A stretch of 64,000 nt of DNA from Rhodoferax sp. TH121 (GTDB lineage Bacteria; Pseudomonadota; Gammaproteobacteria; Burkholderiales; Burkholderiaceae_C). Location: the NCBI RefSeq assembly GCF_002251855.1, contig NZ_NOXW01000020.1, forward strand, positions 620,001 through 684,000, in the 5' to 3' direction. Position numbers and translations under genes: made by a program. The notes below the pieces were generated by a model that saw nothing but the letters and a program-made list of their open reading frames with translations, was not told the origin of the DNA and searched no databases. Every line of letters starts with the position of its first letter. Position 1 is the first letter of the stretch. Shown piece after piece: positions 44,011 to 53,354 of this stretch.

Positions 44011-45218
44011 CCACATCCTCAGATTCCGACACTACCTCCGCCGCACCCGTGGAGCACACGGACCGCCTGCAACGCTGGCGCCTGGTGCTGGGTGGCGAGG
44101 CCGATGCTAGTTGCGGTGCCGCCAGCGGCAGTCTGCGCGAAATGGACCAGGCGCTTGCCGCGTTGTATGAACCCGAAGGCGCCAATGGCCTGGGCAAACG
44201 CAAAGGCGGGCGCGGCAATTCGTCGCCCAGCGTGGCGCGCTGGCTGGGTGATATCCGCAAATACTTCCCCAGCTCGGTGGTGCAAATCATGCAGCACGAC
44301 GCCATGCAGCGCCTCAACCTGCGTGAGATGCTGCTGCAACCCGAAATGCTGGAGACCGCCCATGCCGACGTGCATCTGGTGGCCAATCTGGTGGCGCTCT
44401 CAAACGTGATCCCCGATGGCACCAAGGACACCGCGCGCCAGGTGGTGCGCACCGTGGTGGACCAACTGCTGGAGCGCCTGCAGGAGCCCATGCGCAGCGC
44501 CGTCAGCGGGGCTCTGAACCGCAGCCAGCGCAACCGCCGCCCGCGCCACGCCGAGATCGACTGGAACCGCACCTTGCGCGCCAACCTGCAGCACTGGCAG
44601 CCGGACTACCGCACCATCATTCCGCAAACCCTGGTGGGTTATGGCCGCAAGGCCCGCAGGCCGCAGCGTGAGGTGATTTTGTGCATCGACCAAAGCGGCT
44701 CCATGTCGGCCTCGGTCGTCTACTCCAGCATCTTCGGCGCCGTGATGGCCAGCCTGCCGGCCGTGGCCACCAAGCTTGTCGTGTTTGACACCGTGGTGGT
44801 GGACATGACCGAGAAGCTGGACGACCCGGTGGACCTGCTGTTTGGCGTGCAACTGGGCGGCGGCACCGACATCAATGGCGCGGTGGGTTATTGCCAAAGC
44901 ATCATCCAGGAGCCGCGCAACACCATCCTGGTGCTGATCTCTGACCTGTACGAAGGCGGTGTCGAAGCCGGCCTGTTGCGCCGCGCGCAAGAGCTGGTGG
45001 AGGCCGGCGTGCAGTTCATCACACTGCTGGCCCTGAGCGACGAAGGCGCGCCGTCCTACGACCGCGAACTGGCCGCGAAATTGGCCGCGCTGGGCGTCCC
45101 CAGCTTTGCTTGCACACCCGATGCCTTTCCCGGCCTGATGGCGGCCGCCATCCGGCGGGACGATGTGGGTGCGTGGGCCGCGGGGCAGGGCATCAAGACG
45201 AGCCGGCCAGTCGGCTAG
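44007..45218 (+). CDS. VWA-domain protein (YehP/CoxE-like)
   Basis: This 403-aa protein has a von Willebrand factor A domain in its C-terminal half. The MIDAS metal site is intact: Asp228, Ser230 and Ser232 (CIDQSGSMSAS), a Thr in GGGTDIN near 290 and Asp in LISDLYEGG near 313. The N-terminal half is helical and charged. VWA proteins of this type partner MoxR ATPases. It is the last gene of the cluster, overlapping the DUF5682 gene by four bases, and faces the YceI gene across a repeat copy. Confidence 0.9.
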   Translation: MTTSSDSDTTSAAPVEHTDRLQRWRLVLGGEADASCGAASGSLREMDQALAALYEPEGANGLGKRKGGRGNSSPSVARWLGDIRKYFPSSVVQIMQHDAMQRLNLREMLLQPEMLETAHADVHLVANLVALSNVIPDGTKDTARQVVRTVVDQLLERLQEPMRSAVSGALNRSQRNRRPRHAEIDWNRTLRANLQHWQPDYRTIIPQTLVGYGRKARRPQREVILCIDQSGSMSASVVYSSIFGAVMASLPAVATKLVVFDTVVVDMTEKLDDPVDLLFGVQLGGGTDINGAVGYCQSIIQEPRNTILVLISDLYEGGVEAGLLRRAQELVEAGVQFITLLALSDEGAPSYDRELAAKLAALGVPSFACTPDAFPGLMAAAIRRDDVGAWAAGQGIKTSRPVG

Positions 45219-45254
45219 GGGGACTGGTGTTGTCGTGAAGTGGGGTGTTTTTTT

Positions 45255-45310
45255 GCTATTGATTTAGTAGCTTCTTGCGCAGACTCCACAAGGGTTAGAG
45301 GTCGTTTTTG
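45255..45310 (+). repeat. Dispersed repeat copy between VWA and yceI genes
   Basis: GCTATTGATTTAGTAGCTTC then TTGCGCAGACTCCACAAGGG. It ends two bases before the stop codon of the minus-strand YceI gene. The T-rich end may help transcription stop. Confidence 0.85.
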
Positions 45311-45311
45311 T

Positions 45312-46031
45312 TCAAAAATGACTGCCTGTGGCCAGTAATGAAAACTTGATCTTGACCGTGTCCACCACCAGCAGTGCCCCCATGGCAATGCTCAGCGGGG
45401 TGATGCCAAAGTCGCTTTGTTTGATCTCGAACCCACCGGTGACCCGCAGGCCCCCATCGGTGGTCTGCAGCGTCACCGGCACGGTGACCTGGCGCGTCTG
45501 GTCGCGTATGCGCAGCGCCGCGATGACCACGGGCGCCTTGGCGTCACCCTGTATCCTCACCGAGGTGATGCGAATCTCCGGGTAACGCGCACCGTCCAGC
45601 AAGGTTTCGCGCAGCATATTGGCCTTGGTGCCTTGTTTGGCGTCTTCGCTTATGTTGGCGGGGAAGTCTTCGCCTTCGGCGGCGCGTGCTGCGTTGTCGT
45701 CCACCACCAGTTCATTCACCGGCACCGTGATCTCAAAGCCCGCGTCTTCCAGCGCAGCGCCTTGCCACACACGGCCTTGCAGGTTCTGCGAACTCACCAC
45801 ATGGTTGTGGCCCAGCCGGGCCATGGGGCCACCACGGTAGACCAAGATGTGTAGCGTGGAGGCTGCAGGGTCCACCTGGTACATCTTGGCCGGGGACGAT
45901 GCGGCAACCGACTGCGCTGCTGCAATTGGTGGTGCGGCATCCGCTGGTGCAACTCCCGTGGGTGCAGCGCTGCACCCCGCCAGCACGGCGATACACACCA
46001 GCAGCAGACCATGCAGCCTAGGGCGCTCCAT
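45312..46031 (-). CDS. YceI-family lipoprotein
   Basis: This 239-aa protein has a lipoprotein signal (VLAGCSAA, lipidated Cys near 20) followed by a flexible Ala/Pro segment and a YceI-type lipocalin-like beta-barrel (MYQVDPAASTLHILVYRGGPMA, LGHNHVVSS, then FEIKQSDFGITPLS). YceI proteins bind long isoprenoid or similar lipids in the periplasm or outer membrane. The start at 46031 is just downstream of the dehydrogenase stop at 46037, so it may be the last gene of the sugar-acid operon, although its function does not fit sugar metabolism. Confidence 0.88.
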   Translation of the reverse strand: MERPRLHGLLLVCIAVLAGCSAAPTGVAPADAAPPIAAAQSVAASSPAKMYQVDPAASTLHILVYRGGPMARLGHNHVVSSQNLQGRVWQGAALEDAGFEITVPVNELVVDDNAARAAEGEDFPANISEDAKQGTKANMLRETLLDGARYPEIRITSVRIQGDAKAPVVIAALRIRDQTRQVTVPVTLQTTDGGLRVTGGFEIKQSDFGITPLSIAMGALLVVDTVKIKFSLLATGSHF

Positions 46032-46036
46032 GTGGT

Positions 46037-47044
46037 TCAGCACTCCACAATCGCCTTGATCACGCCCTCCTTGGGATCCAATAAGTCCTGGAACTTGGTG
46101 GGCACTTCGGCCAGAGTCAGGCGGTGGGTATTCAAGGCCTGTGGAATCAGCCCGGCGCGCATGGCTTTTAGTACGGTCTCAAAGTCTTCGGCGGTAGCGT
46201 TGCGGCTGCCCATGAGGGTCATTTCACGTTTGTGAAACTCGGGGTCGGAGAAAGTGATGTTCGCCCCCACCACCGAAATCAGCACATAAGTGCCACCGTG
46301 CGCCACGAACTTGAAGCCGCGCTCCATGGCTTTGGGGTTGCCCGTTGCGTCAAACACCACGTCATAAAACTCATTGTTCGTCAGCGCAGCCAGCTGTGCT
46401 TCATCGGTATCGCCCAAGGCAACGCCTGCACCCACACCCAGTGATTGGGTGCAAAAGTCCAAGCGGTCTTGGCGCCCGTCTAGCGCGGTGACGACCGCAC
46501 CCTGCAGTTGCGCAAAAATCATCGCAGCCATCCCGATCGGGCCTGCACCCACGACCAGCACCCGTTGGCCTTTGCCTACACCGCTGCGGCGCACGGCGTG
46601 GGCGCCAATGGACAAAAACTCCACCATGGCCGCCTGGTCCAGCGACACGCCTTCCGCCTTGTGCACAAACTGCTGGGGCACGCTCAGGTATTCGGTAAAC
46701 GCGCCATCGGTATGCACACCCAGCACCTGGATGCGGGTGCAGCAATTGGTCTTGCCGGCCCGGCAGGCAATGCAGGTGCCACACGACAGGTAGGGCATCA
46801 CGTACACCGTGTCGCCGGTTTGGAGTGCGCTGCCTTCGGGGGCAGTTTCCACAATGCCGGACAGCTCATGCCCCATGACCCGTGGGTAGCTCAGGTAGGG
46901 CTGGTTGCCGGTGAAGATATGCAGGTCGGTCCCACATACGCCCACCCGTTTGACGCGCAGCAGCACTTCGTTGGCCGCACGTTGCGGTAAGGGGCGGTCG
47001 TGGGCACGCAGGGTGCCGGGGGTTTCGCAAACAACGGTCAGCAT
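46037..47044 (-). CDS. Zinc-dependent polyol/aldonate dehydrogenase
   Basis: This 335-aa medium-chain dehydrogenase has the catalytic zinc set (Cys near 37 in GVCGTDLH, His near 59 in MGHELSG), the structural zinc Cys cluster (CGTCIACRAGKTNC, about 88-101) and the NAD motif VVGAGPIGMAA. In this setting it probably oxidises an aldonate such as L-gulonate or L-galactonate at C5 to D-fructuronate or D-tagaturonate (RspB/LgoD-like), feeding UxuB or UxaA. Alternatives include sorbitol or idonate dehydrogenase. It follows the KDG kinase gene by 15 bases. Confidence 0.85.
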   Translation of the reverse strand: MLTVVCETPGTLRAHDRPLPQRAANEVLLRVKRVGVCGTDLHIFTGNQPYLSYPRVMGHELSGIVETAPEGSALQTGDTVYVMPYLSCGTCIACRAGKTNCCTRIQVLGVHTDGAFTEYLSVPQQFVHKAEGVSLDQAAMVEFLSIGAHAVRRSGVGKGQRVLVVGAGPIGMAAMIFAQLQGAVVTALDGRQDRLDFCTQSLGVGAGVALGDTDEAQLAALTNNEFYDVVFDATGNPKAMERGFKFVAHGGTYVLISVVGANITFSDPEFHKREMTLMGSRNATAEDFETVLKAMRAGLIPQALNTHRLTLAEVPTKFQDLLDPKEGVIKAIVEC

Positions 47045-47059
47045 GATGGGTTCCTTAGT

Positions 47060-48019
47060 TCATTCCAGATTCTGTGCGCTGAGTTCAGCGCGGGTGGGCA
47101 GGCCTTCCATGTCACCCACCACTTGCAGGGCGCGTGAGGCAATCCAATTGGCACGTCGCAAGGCCTGAGGCCAGCCCAGACCTTCGAGCTGCGCGCTGAT
47201 GATGCCCACCGCAAACGCGTCACCCGCGCCCACGGTGTCCACCACCACCGGCACGGGCACGCCAGGCACCTGCCCCTGTTCGCCGCTGGCGGTGTGGAAG
47301 TAGGCGCCTTTTGCGCCTTGTTTGATGACCACTGCCTTGGCACCCCGGTCCAGGTACCACGCGGCAATGTCGGCCGGGGTGCTCTGTCCGGTGAGCAACT
47401 TGCCTTCCTCGATACCGGGTAGCACCCAGTCCGCGTGGCGGGCCAGGTCGTTGAGGGTGTTGCGCATGGTGGCTGTATCTGGCCACAGGCTGGGGCGCAG
47501 GTTGGGGTCAAAGGACACGCTGCGGCCCGCTGTGCGCAGCGTTTGCATGGCGTGGGCCACCAGCTCGCGGGCCGCAGGCGACAGGGCGGGCGTGATGCCG
47601 GTGGTGTGCACATGCCGGGCGCGCAAAGCGTAGTCGGTGTTCAGGTGCGCCACGCTGAGCTGGCTGGCTGCTGAACCCCGTCGGTAGTACTCGATGGATG
47701 GGTCGCTGCCATCCACGCTGCGCGACTTGAGCATGAAACCGGTGGAGCGTTGCGGGTCAGTCTCGACTTGCGAGGTGTCCACACCTTCCGCCTCCACCGT
47801 TTTGCGCACATAGCTACCGAATGAATCCGACCCCAAGCGGCTTACCCAGCCGACTTTGAAGCCCAGACGGGCCAGGCCGATGGCCACATTGGTGTCGGCC
47901 CCTGCAATACGCTTGCTGAAACTATGTACCTCCGCCAAGGGGCCGGGCTCTTGTGCCACCAGCAGCGCCATGGTTTCGCCCATGGACAGCACGTCGAGTG
48001 CGTTTGCCCTGTCGTTCAC
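47060..48019 (-). CDS. 2-keto-3-deoxygluconate kinase (PfkB family)
   Basis: This 319-aa ribokinase-family protein has the PfkB signatures GADTNVAIGLARLG and DTVGAGDAFAVGI (with the catalytic Asp), fitting KdgK, which phosphorylates KDG to KDPG for the Entner-Doudoroff aldolase. Its place next to ManD, UxaA and UxuB supports this substrate. It overlaps uxuB by four bases (ATGA type). No KDPG aldolase gene is in this window. Confidence 0.9.
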   Translation of the reverse strand: MNDRANALDVLSMGETMALLVAQEPGPLAEVHSFSKRIAGADTNVAIGLARLGFKVGWVSRLGSDSFGSYVRKTVEAEGVDTSQVETDPQRSTGFMLKSRSVDGSDPSIEYYRRGSAASQLSVAHLNTDYALRARHVHTTGITPALSPAARELVAHAMQTLRTAGRSVSFDPNLRPSLWPDTATMRNTLNDLARHADWVLPGIEEGKLLTGQSTPADIAAWYLDRGAKAVVIKQGAKGAYFHTASGEQGQVPGVPVPVVVDTVGAGDAFAVGIISAQLEGLGWPQALRRANWIASRALQVVGDMEGLPTRAELSAQNLE

Positions 48020-49524
48020 GCTGCCAACTCCCCGCGGTTCACTGCTTCCAGAGTGGCTGCGACGCCGACTGTCTGTAGCGATTGCAACAGCGGAATCAAC
48101 GCGGCGGTGAGCGTTCCGTTACCAGCCAAGTCTCCAAACACCGGCGCATAAGCCAGCATTGCTTCTACAGATTGCTTGTTCACGTCCTGACCGAGGCTCT
48201 GCTGGTAAAGCGCGGTGAGTGTCGTCGCATGCGGGTCGTCAATGCGGTAGGCCTGACCCAGTTCGTCCACGCCGCGCAGATAGTGCATCCAAGCGGCCAG
48301 ACCCAAGGCCATGCGGGTGACGGATAGTCCACGCGCCAAGCGGTCACGCAAGGTGCCCAGCAGGCGCTGCGGCAGCTTTTGTGAGCCATCCATGGCGATC
48401 TGGTGGGTGCGGTGGGCCAAGGCGGGGTTGGCGTAGCGGGCCAGCAGGTTGTTGCGGTAGGCCGCCAGGTCCAGGCCGGGTAAAGCGGGCAGGGTGGGTT
48501 CAATTTCGTCGCGCATCAGCGCTTCGATGTGCGCGCGCAGGGCGGGCTGTGCGATGGCCTTGTCCACGGTCTGCCAGCCGGCCATGGCACCCAGGTAGGC
48601 CAGGCTGGAGTGGGTGCCGTTGACCATGCGCAGCTTGAGTCGCTCAAACGGCTCCGCATCGGGCACAAAGCGTGCGCCGCCCAGCGCCCAGTCCGGGCGG
48701 TCGGCAGCAAATTGGTCGCCGATGGCCCAGTCAAAAAACGGCTCGCCCAGCACGGGCCAGGCATCTGCCAGTCCCAGCGCTTGGCTGACTGCTGCGCGGT
48801 CGCCATCGGTGGTTTTGGGCACGATGCGGTCCACCATGGAGCAGGGAAAACGGCACTCCGATGCTATGCGCTTGGCCAAGTCCAGATTCACCTGCTCTGC
48901 AAAACGCAGCACGGCAGAGCGCAGTACGCGCCCATTGGCGGGCAGGTTGTCCAGCGACATCAGCGTGATCGGGGGCTTGCCCAGGGCGTAGCGCTGTTGC
49001 AAGCCATACACCAGGATCCCGATGGCCGAGCGGGGGGCGTGGGGGTGCGCCAGATCGAACACGATGTCCGGATGGTCCAGTCGCAGGGTGCCGGTGGCCG
49101 GGTCGTGGCAGTAGCCTTTTTCGGTCACCGTCAGGCTGACAATGCGGGTGTCTGCGGCAGCGATGGCATCCAGCACGGCTTGCGGGTTTTCAGGCGCTAC
49201 CAGCAGCTTGCGTACGGCACCTATGACGTGCAAACGTTGGCGTGGTTGGCCCTGGTCGTCCGCATCCCGAATCGCCAAGGTATAGAGACCGTCTTGCGCC
49301 GCCAGCGCATCGCGCGTGTCGGGCTGGCGCAACGACACACCGGTGATACCCCAGCGCAAATCCCCAGCAGCAATGGCAGCCTCCGTGGCCGCCGCCATGT
49401 GGGCGCGCATAAAAGCGCCTATGCCCAGATGCACGATGCCGGTTTTCAGCGCCCGGCGGTCGTAAGCCGGGCGGGCCACGGCGGCGGGCAGGGTCGTGAC
49501 CGTGGCGTCATTCAATCGGTTCAT
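48016..49524 (-). CDS. Fructuronate reductase / mannitol dehydrogenase family
   Basis: This 502-aa enzyme of the mannitol dehydrogenase family best fits UxuB, which interconverts D-fructuronate and D-mannonate with NADH. Visible features are the Rossmann start IVHLGIGAFMRAH, the conserved VTEKGYCHDP region, SLDNLPANGRVL, VDRIVPKT and the family Lys-containing segment KLRMVNGTHSSLAYLG. The ATG at 49524 is preferred; a GTG at 49536 overlaps the manD stop. The family also includes tagaturonate reductase (UxaB) and polyol dehydrogenases, so it may accept both uronates. Confidence 0.88.
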   Translation of the reverse strand: MNRLNDATVTTLPAAVARPAYDRRALKTGIVHLGIGAFMRAHMAAATEAAIAAGDLRWGITGVSLRQPDTRDALAAQDGLYTLAIRDADDQGQPRQRLHVIGAVRKLLVAPENPQAVLDAIAAADTRIVSLTVTEKGYCHDPATGTLRLDHPDIVFDLAHPHAPRSAIGILVYGLQQRYALGKPPITLMSLDNLPANGRVLRSAVLRFAEQVNLDLAKRIASECRFPCSMVDRIVPKTTDGDRAAVSQALGLADAWPVLGEPFFDWAIGDQFAADRPDWALGGARFVPDAEPFERLKLRMVNGTHSSLAYLGAMAGWQTVDKAIAQPALRAHIEALMRDEIEPTLPALPGLDLAAYRNNLLARYANPALAHRTHQIAMDGSQKLPQRLLGTLRDRLARGLSVTRMALGLAAWMHYLRGVDELGQAYRIDDPHATTLTALYQQSLGQDVNKQSVEAMLAYAPVFGDLAGNGTLTAALIPLLQSLQTVGVAATLEAVNRGELAA

Positions 49525-49532
49525 ATTCAGTA

Positions 49533-50744
49533 TCACCAGTTGGTCAGCGTGCCGTCGTGTTGCAGGCGGTTGACCGGCAGGTAGGCACGTTGGTAGGGGT
49601 ACTTGGCGGCGAGCGCTTCATCGATGGTCACGCCATGGCCGGGCGCCTCGCCAGGGTGCATGAAGCCATCCTTGAAGCTGTAGGCATGGGGAAACACGGC
49701 GTCAGTCACGTCGGTATGGCGCATGTACTCCTGAATGCCGAAGTTGGGCACCCACAGGTCGAAGTTCAGCGCAGCGCCCATGCACACGGGCGACAGATCA
49801 GTGGCGCCGTGCGAACCGGTGCGCACTTGGTAAAGCGCGGCCAAATCCGCAATACGGCGCAGGTGGGTGATGCCGCCTGCATGGACCACGGTAGTGCGGA
49901 TGTAGTCGATCAGCTGGTTCTCGATCAGGTCCTTGCAGTCCCAGATGGTGTTGAAAATCTCGCCCACGGCCAGCGGCGTGGTGGTGTGCTGGCGGATCAG
50001 GCGGAAGGCTTCCTGGTTCTCGGCGGGGGTGGCGTCTTCCATCCAGAACAGGCGGTAGGGCTCCAGGTCTTTGCCCAGTCGGCCTGCTTCGATCGGGGTG
50101 AGGCGATGGTGCACATCGTGCAGCAGGTGAATCTCCGGGCCCACGGCAGCGCGTACCTTGTCAAACAGCTCGGGCGTGTGGCGCAGGTACTTTTCGGTAG
50201 ACCAGTCGTGTTCGCTGGGCAGGTCGGCATCGGCAGGTTCGTAGAACATGGTGCCGCGGCCTACGCCGTACACCTTTTCAAGGCCGGGCACGCCGCTTTG
50301 GGCGCGGATGGCCTTGTAGCCCATCTCCTTGTAGCGCAGCACTTCTTCCACGGTTTGGCTGATGTCTTTGCCGTTGGCGTGGCCGTAGACCATGACGCCG
50401 GTGCGGCTCTTGCCGCCCAGCAACTGGTACAGCGGCATGTTGGCGGCCTTGGCCTTGATGTCCCACAGGGCGGTATCCACGCCGGCGATTGCACTCATGG
50501 TGACCGGGCCGCGGCGCCAGTAGGCGCCTTTGTAAAGGTACTGCCAGATGTCTTCAATCTGCTGCGGGTCGCGGCCAATCAGGCAGGGAATGACGTGCTC
50601 CGTCAGGTAGCTGGCCACGGCCAGCTCGCGGCCATTGAGGGTGGCGTCGCCGATGCCGGTCAGGCCCTCGTCGGTTTCGATTTTGAGGGTGACAAAGTTG
50701 CGACTCGGTGCGCAGACGATGACTTTGGCGGAAGTGATTTTCAT
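49533..50744 (-). CDS. D-mannonate dehydratase, enolase superfamily (ManD/RspA)
   Basis: This 403-aa enolase-superfamily protein dehydrates D-mannonate to 2-keto-3-deoxygluconate. It has the ManD signatures: the N-terminal [23 protein letters not shown], the Arg/Tyr loop ([17 protein letters not shown]), metal and catalytic residues in [23 protein letters not shown] and AVGEIFN, and [15 protein letters not shown]. Full length matches RspA/ManD proteins. Some ManD-group members also act on D-gluconate. It overlaps the upstream enolase gene by four bases. Confidence 0.93.
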   Translation of the reverse strand: MKITSAKVIVCAPSRNFVTLKIETDEGLTGIGDATLNGRELAVASYLTEHVIPCLIGRDPQQIEDIWQYLYKGAYWRRGPVTMSAIAGVDTALWDIKAKAANMPLYQLLGGKSRTGVMVYGHANGKDISQTVEEVLRYKEMGYKAIRAQSGVPGLEKVYGVGRGTMFYEPADADLPSEHDWSTEKYLRHTPELFDKVRAAVGPEIHLLHDVHHRLTPIEAGRLGKDLEPYRLFWMEDATPAENQEAFRLIRQHTTTPLAVGEIFNTIWDCKDLIENQLIDYIRTTVVHAGGITHLRRIADLAALYQVRTGSHGATDLSPVCMGAALNFDLWVPNFGIQEYMRHTDVTDAVFPHAYSFKDGFMHPGEAPGHGVTIDEALAAKYPYQRAYLPVNRLQHDGTLTNW

Positions 50745-51826
50745 GGTGTGATTTCTTTCAGTGTCGATTCCTTGAATCGGAAGCCCCAGCCAGCGCCTTC
50801 GCGCGGCAGAGCCAGCCCGTTTTCAATGGACAAGGGGGTGTCGATGAGTGCGTCGATCCAGTCAAAGCTCTCGGCAGCCAGACCGTTGGGGATGCTGCAC
50901 AAAAGGGGCACGTCGTAGTCGCGGTAGTAGTGGGGGAGTACGGGCAGGTGGTGGGCCTGCGCCAGCGCGGCAGATGCACGCCACGCCTCCACACTGCCTA
51001 TGCGCAGCAAGTCGGGCTGCCAAAGGTCGATGCCGTCCGCCGCAATCAGGGCTTGCAGGGTGCGGGTGTCGTATTCCCGCTCACCCATGGCCAAGCTCAT
51101 GCCGCACTGGCGGCGCAGCGTGGCGTAGCCCGCAACGTCGTAGTGGTGCAGCGGCTCTTCGAACCAGGTGATGCCCAGCGGCATGGCCGCGCGCGACAAG
51201 GCCAGGGCTCCGGCCAAGTCGCAGCCTTGGTTGGCGTCCATCATGACGCGCACCTGCGGGCCCACGGCATCGCGCACCAGGCGCAGGCGCTCCATGTCGC
51301 GGCGCACGTCGGGCGAGCCCACTTTGATCTTGACGGCATCAAAGCCCCGGCCCACATAGCCGCGCACTTCGTCCACCAACTCCGCGTCGCTATAGGACAG
51401 CCAGCCGCCCGAGCCATACACCGGCACACTGCGGCGCGTTTGGCCCAAGAGCCGGTGCATGGGCGCGTCCAGGCTGCGGGCCCAAGCGTCCCACATGGCA
51501 ATGTTGATCAGGCCCACGGCCCAGCGCTGCACGCCTTCGTGGCCAAAATACTCGTGGCCTCGTTCAGCCTGCGCAATAAATTCACCGGTAGCCGCCGCAT
51601 CGAATCCGTGCACCAGCGGCGCGATGTCGCGCAGTGCGCCCCGAATGGCTTCGCGGGAGTAATGGAAGGCCAGCAGGTAGCCCTGGCCCCGCACGCCGTT
51701 GGCCAGCACGATTTCCGCCACGATGAATTCAATGGCTGGAATCTGGTGCGTCGCATCGGCAATGGGCTGCGACAGGGTGGAGGTCGCCTCAAAAAAGCGA
51801 AGTTCTTGAATGGTCGTATTGCGCAT
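50741..51826 (-). CDS. Mandelate-racemase-group enolase-superfamily enzyme
   Basis: This 361-aa protein has the mandelate racemase group layout: catalytic Lys pair in VKIKVG (about 165-170), metal ligands in VMMDANQG (near 194), FEEP (near 221) and MGERE (near 247), and the His of LPHYYRD near 298. Such enzymes are acid-sugar dehydratases, lactone cycloisomerases or racemases. The substrate cannot be read from the sequence; the operon suggests an aldonate, aldarate or lactone entering the same KDG pathway. It begins four bases after the uxaA stop and overlaps manD by four. Confidence 0.88.
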   Translation of the reverse strand: MRNTTIQELRFFEATSTLSQPIADATHQIPAIEFIVAEIVLANGVRGQGYLLAFHYSREAIRGALRDIAPLVHGFDAAATGEFIAQAERGHEYFGHEGVQRWAVGLINIAMWDAWARSLDAPMHRLLGQTRRSVPVYGSGGWLSYSDAELVDEVRGYVGRGFDAVKIKVGSPDVRRDMERLRLVRDAVGPQVRVMMDANQGCDLAGALALSRAAMPLGITWFEEPLHHYDVAGYATLRRQCGMSLAMGEREYDTRTLQALIAADGIDLWQPDLLRIGSVEAWRASAALAQAHHLPVLPHYYRDYDVPLLCSIPNGLAAESFDWIDALIDTPLSIENGLALPREGAGWGFRFKESTLKEITP

Positions 51827-51830
51827 AGCG

Positions 51831-53354
51831 TTACATCACCGCGCCCAGCGCCCAGGGTACAAATTCGTTCTGGCCGTAGCCATGCAGCTCGCTCTTGGTT
51901 TTGCGGCCAGAGGCGGCGGCCAGCATCTCCTGAAAAATGCGCTCTCCCAACTGCTCCACGCTCTCGCTGCCGTCGATCACGGTGCCGCAGTTGATGTCCA
52001 TGTCCTCCTCCTGCTTGGCCCACAGCGCGTTGTTGGTGGCCAGCTTGAGGGACGGTGAGGGGGCGCAGCCGTAGGCCGAGCCACGCCCGGTGGTGAAGCA
52101 AATGAGGTTGGCGCCACCGGCCACCTGGCCGGTGGCCGATACCGGGTCATAGCCCGGTGTGTCCATGTAGACGAAGCCTTTGGCGCTGATGGGCTGCGCG
52201 TATTCGTACACGTCCACCATGGGCGTGGTGCCACCCTTGGCAATAGCGCCCAGCGATTTTTCGAGGATGGTGGTCAGGCCCCCAGCCTTGTTGCCCGCAG
52301 ACGGGTTGTTGTCCATCTCCGCGTGATGGCGGGCGCAGTAGTCGGTCCACCACTGCAATCGAGCCTCCAGTTTGTCGGCCACGGCTTGCGACACGGCGCG
52401 TTGCAACAGCAGGTGTTCGCCGCCATAGATCTCAGGGGTTTCAGACAGCACGGCGGTACCGCCATGGCGCACCACCAAGTCCACCGCTGCGCCCAGGCCG
52501 GGGTTGGCGCTGATGCCCGAATAGCCGTCCGAGCCGCCGCATTGCAGGCCGACGATGAGGTGGCTGGCAGGCACGGGCTCACGCTTTACCGCGTTGGCCT
52601 CGGGCAGCAATTGCTTCACCACCTCGATACCGCGCGCCACGCTTTTGGCCGTACCACCGGTGTCCTGGATGCTGAAGGTCACCAGCTTGGCCCCTTCGCG
52701 CAAGCCTTCTTGTGCCAGCAGGCCCTGGATCTGGTTGGTCTCGCAGCCCAGGCCCACCACGATGACGGCGGCAAAGTTGGCGTGGCGGGCGTAACCGGCC
52801 AGCGTGCGGCGCAGCACCTGCAGGCCTTCGCCCTCGCTGTCGGTGGCGCAACCGGCACCGTGGGTCAGTGCCACGATGCCATCCACATTCGGGAATGCGG
52901 CCAGCGCTTCGGGGTGGATGTCGCGGCGGAAATGGTCTGCAATGGCGCGCGCCACAGTGGCCGAGCAGTTCACGCTGGTCAGCACGCCGATGTAGTTGCG
53001 GGTAGCCACGCGGCCATCCGGGCGCTTGATACCGTCAAAGGTAGCGGGCTTGTCCACATAGGCCACGGGTCGCACATCGCCACCCACGGTGTGGCCGCGG
53101 TCAAAGCGGCTGAAGGCCAGGTTGTGGGTGTGCACATGTTGGCCGGCGGCGATGGGCTGCGTAGCGGTGCCAATGATCTGGTTGTAGCGCCGCACCGGCT
53201 CGCCCGCTGCGATGGCGCGCACTGCCACCTTGTGACCCGGTGGAATCAGGCCGGAGATGGTGATGCCTTCCGATTCGATGCGGGTGCCGCCCAGCAGTTG
53301 CTGCCGGGCAATCACCACATCGTCCTGCGGGTGGATGCGGATGATCGGGTTCAC
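51831..53354 (-). CDS. D-altronate dehydratase (UxaA/GarD family)
   Basis: This 507-aa protein has an N-terminal SAF-type domain (IIRIHPQDDVVIARQQL) and the large iron-dependent dehydratase domain with RPDGRVATRNYIGVLTSVNC split motifs, ALTHGAGC, GLGCETNQ, LQCGGSDGYSG and TGRGSAYGCAPSPSLKL. UxaA converts D-altronate to KDG; the family also contains galactarate dehydratase. The GTG start at 53354 overlaps the TRAP permease stop by four bases (GTGA) and gives the conserved N-terminus; the longer frame is a shadow of dctM. Confidence 0.92.
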   Translation of the reverse strand: MNPIIRIHPQDDVVIARQQLLGGTRIESEGITISGLIPPGHKVAVRAIAAGEPVRRYNQIIGTATQPIAAGQHVHTHNLAFSRFDRGHTVGGDVRPVAYVDKPATFDGIKRPDGRVATRNYIGVLTSVNCSATVARAIADHFRRDIHPEALAAFPNVDGIVALTHGAGCATDSEGEGLQVLRRTLAGYARHANFAAVIVVGLGCETNQIQGLLAQEGLREGAKLVTFSIQDTGGTAKSVARGIEVVKQLLPEANAVKREPVPASHLIVGLQCGGSDGYSGISANPGLGAAVDLVVRHGGTAVLSETPEIYGGEHLLLQRAVSQAVADKLEARLQWWTDYCARHHAEMDNNPSAGNKAGGLTTILEKSLGAIAKGGTTPMVDVYEYAQPISAKGFVYMDTPGYDPVSATGQVAGGANLICFTTGRGSAYGCAPSPSLKLATNNALWAKQEEDMDINCGTVIDGSESVEQLGERIFQEMLAAASGRKTKSELHGYGQNEFVPWALGAVM

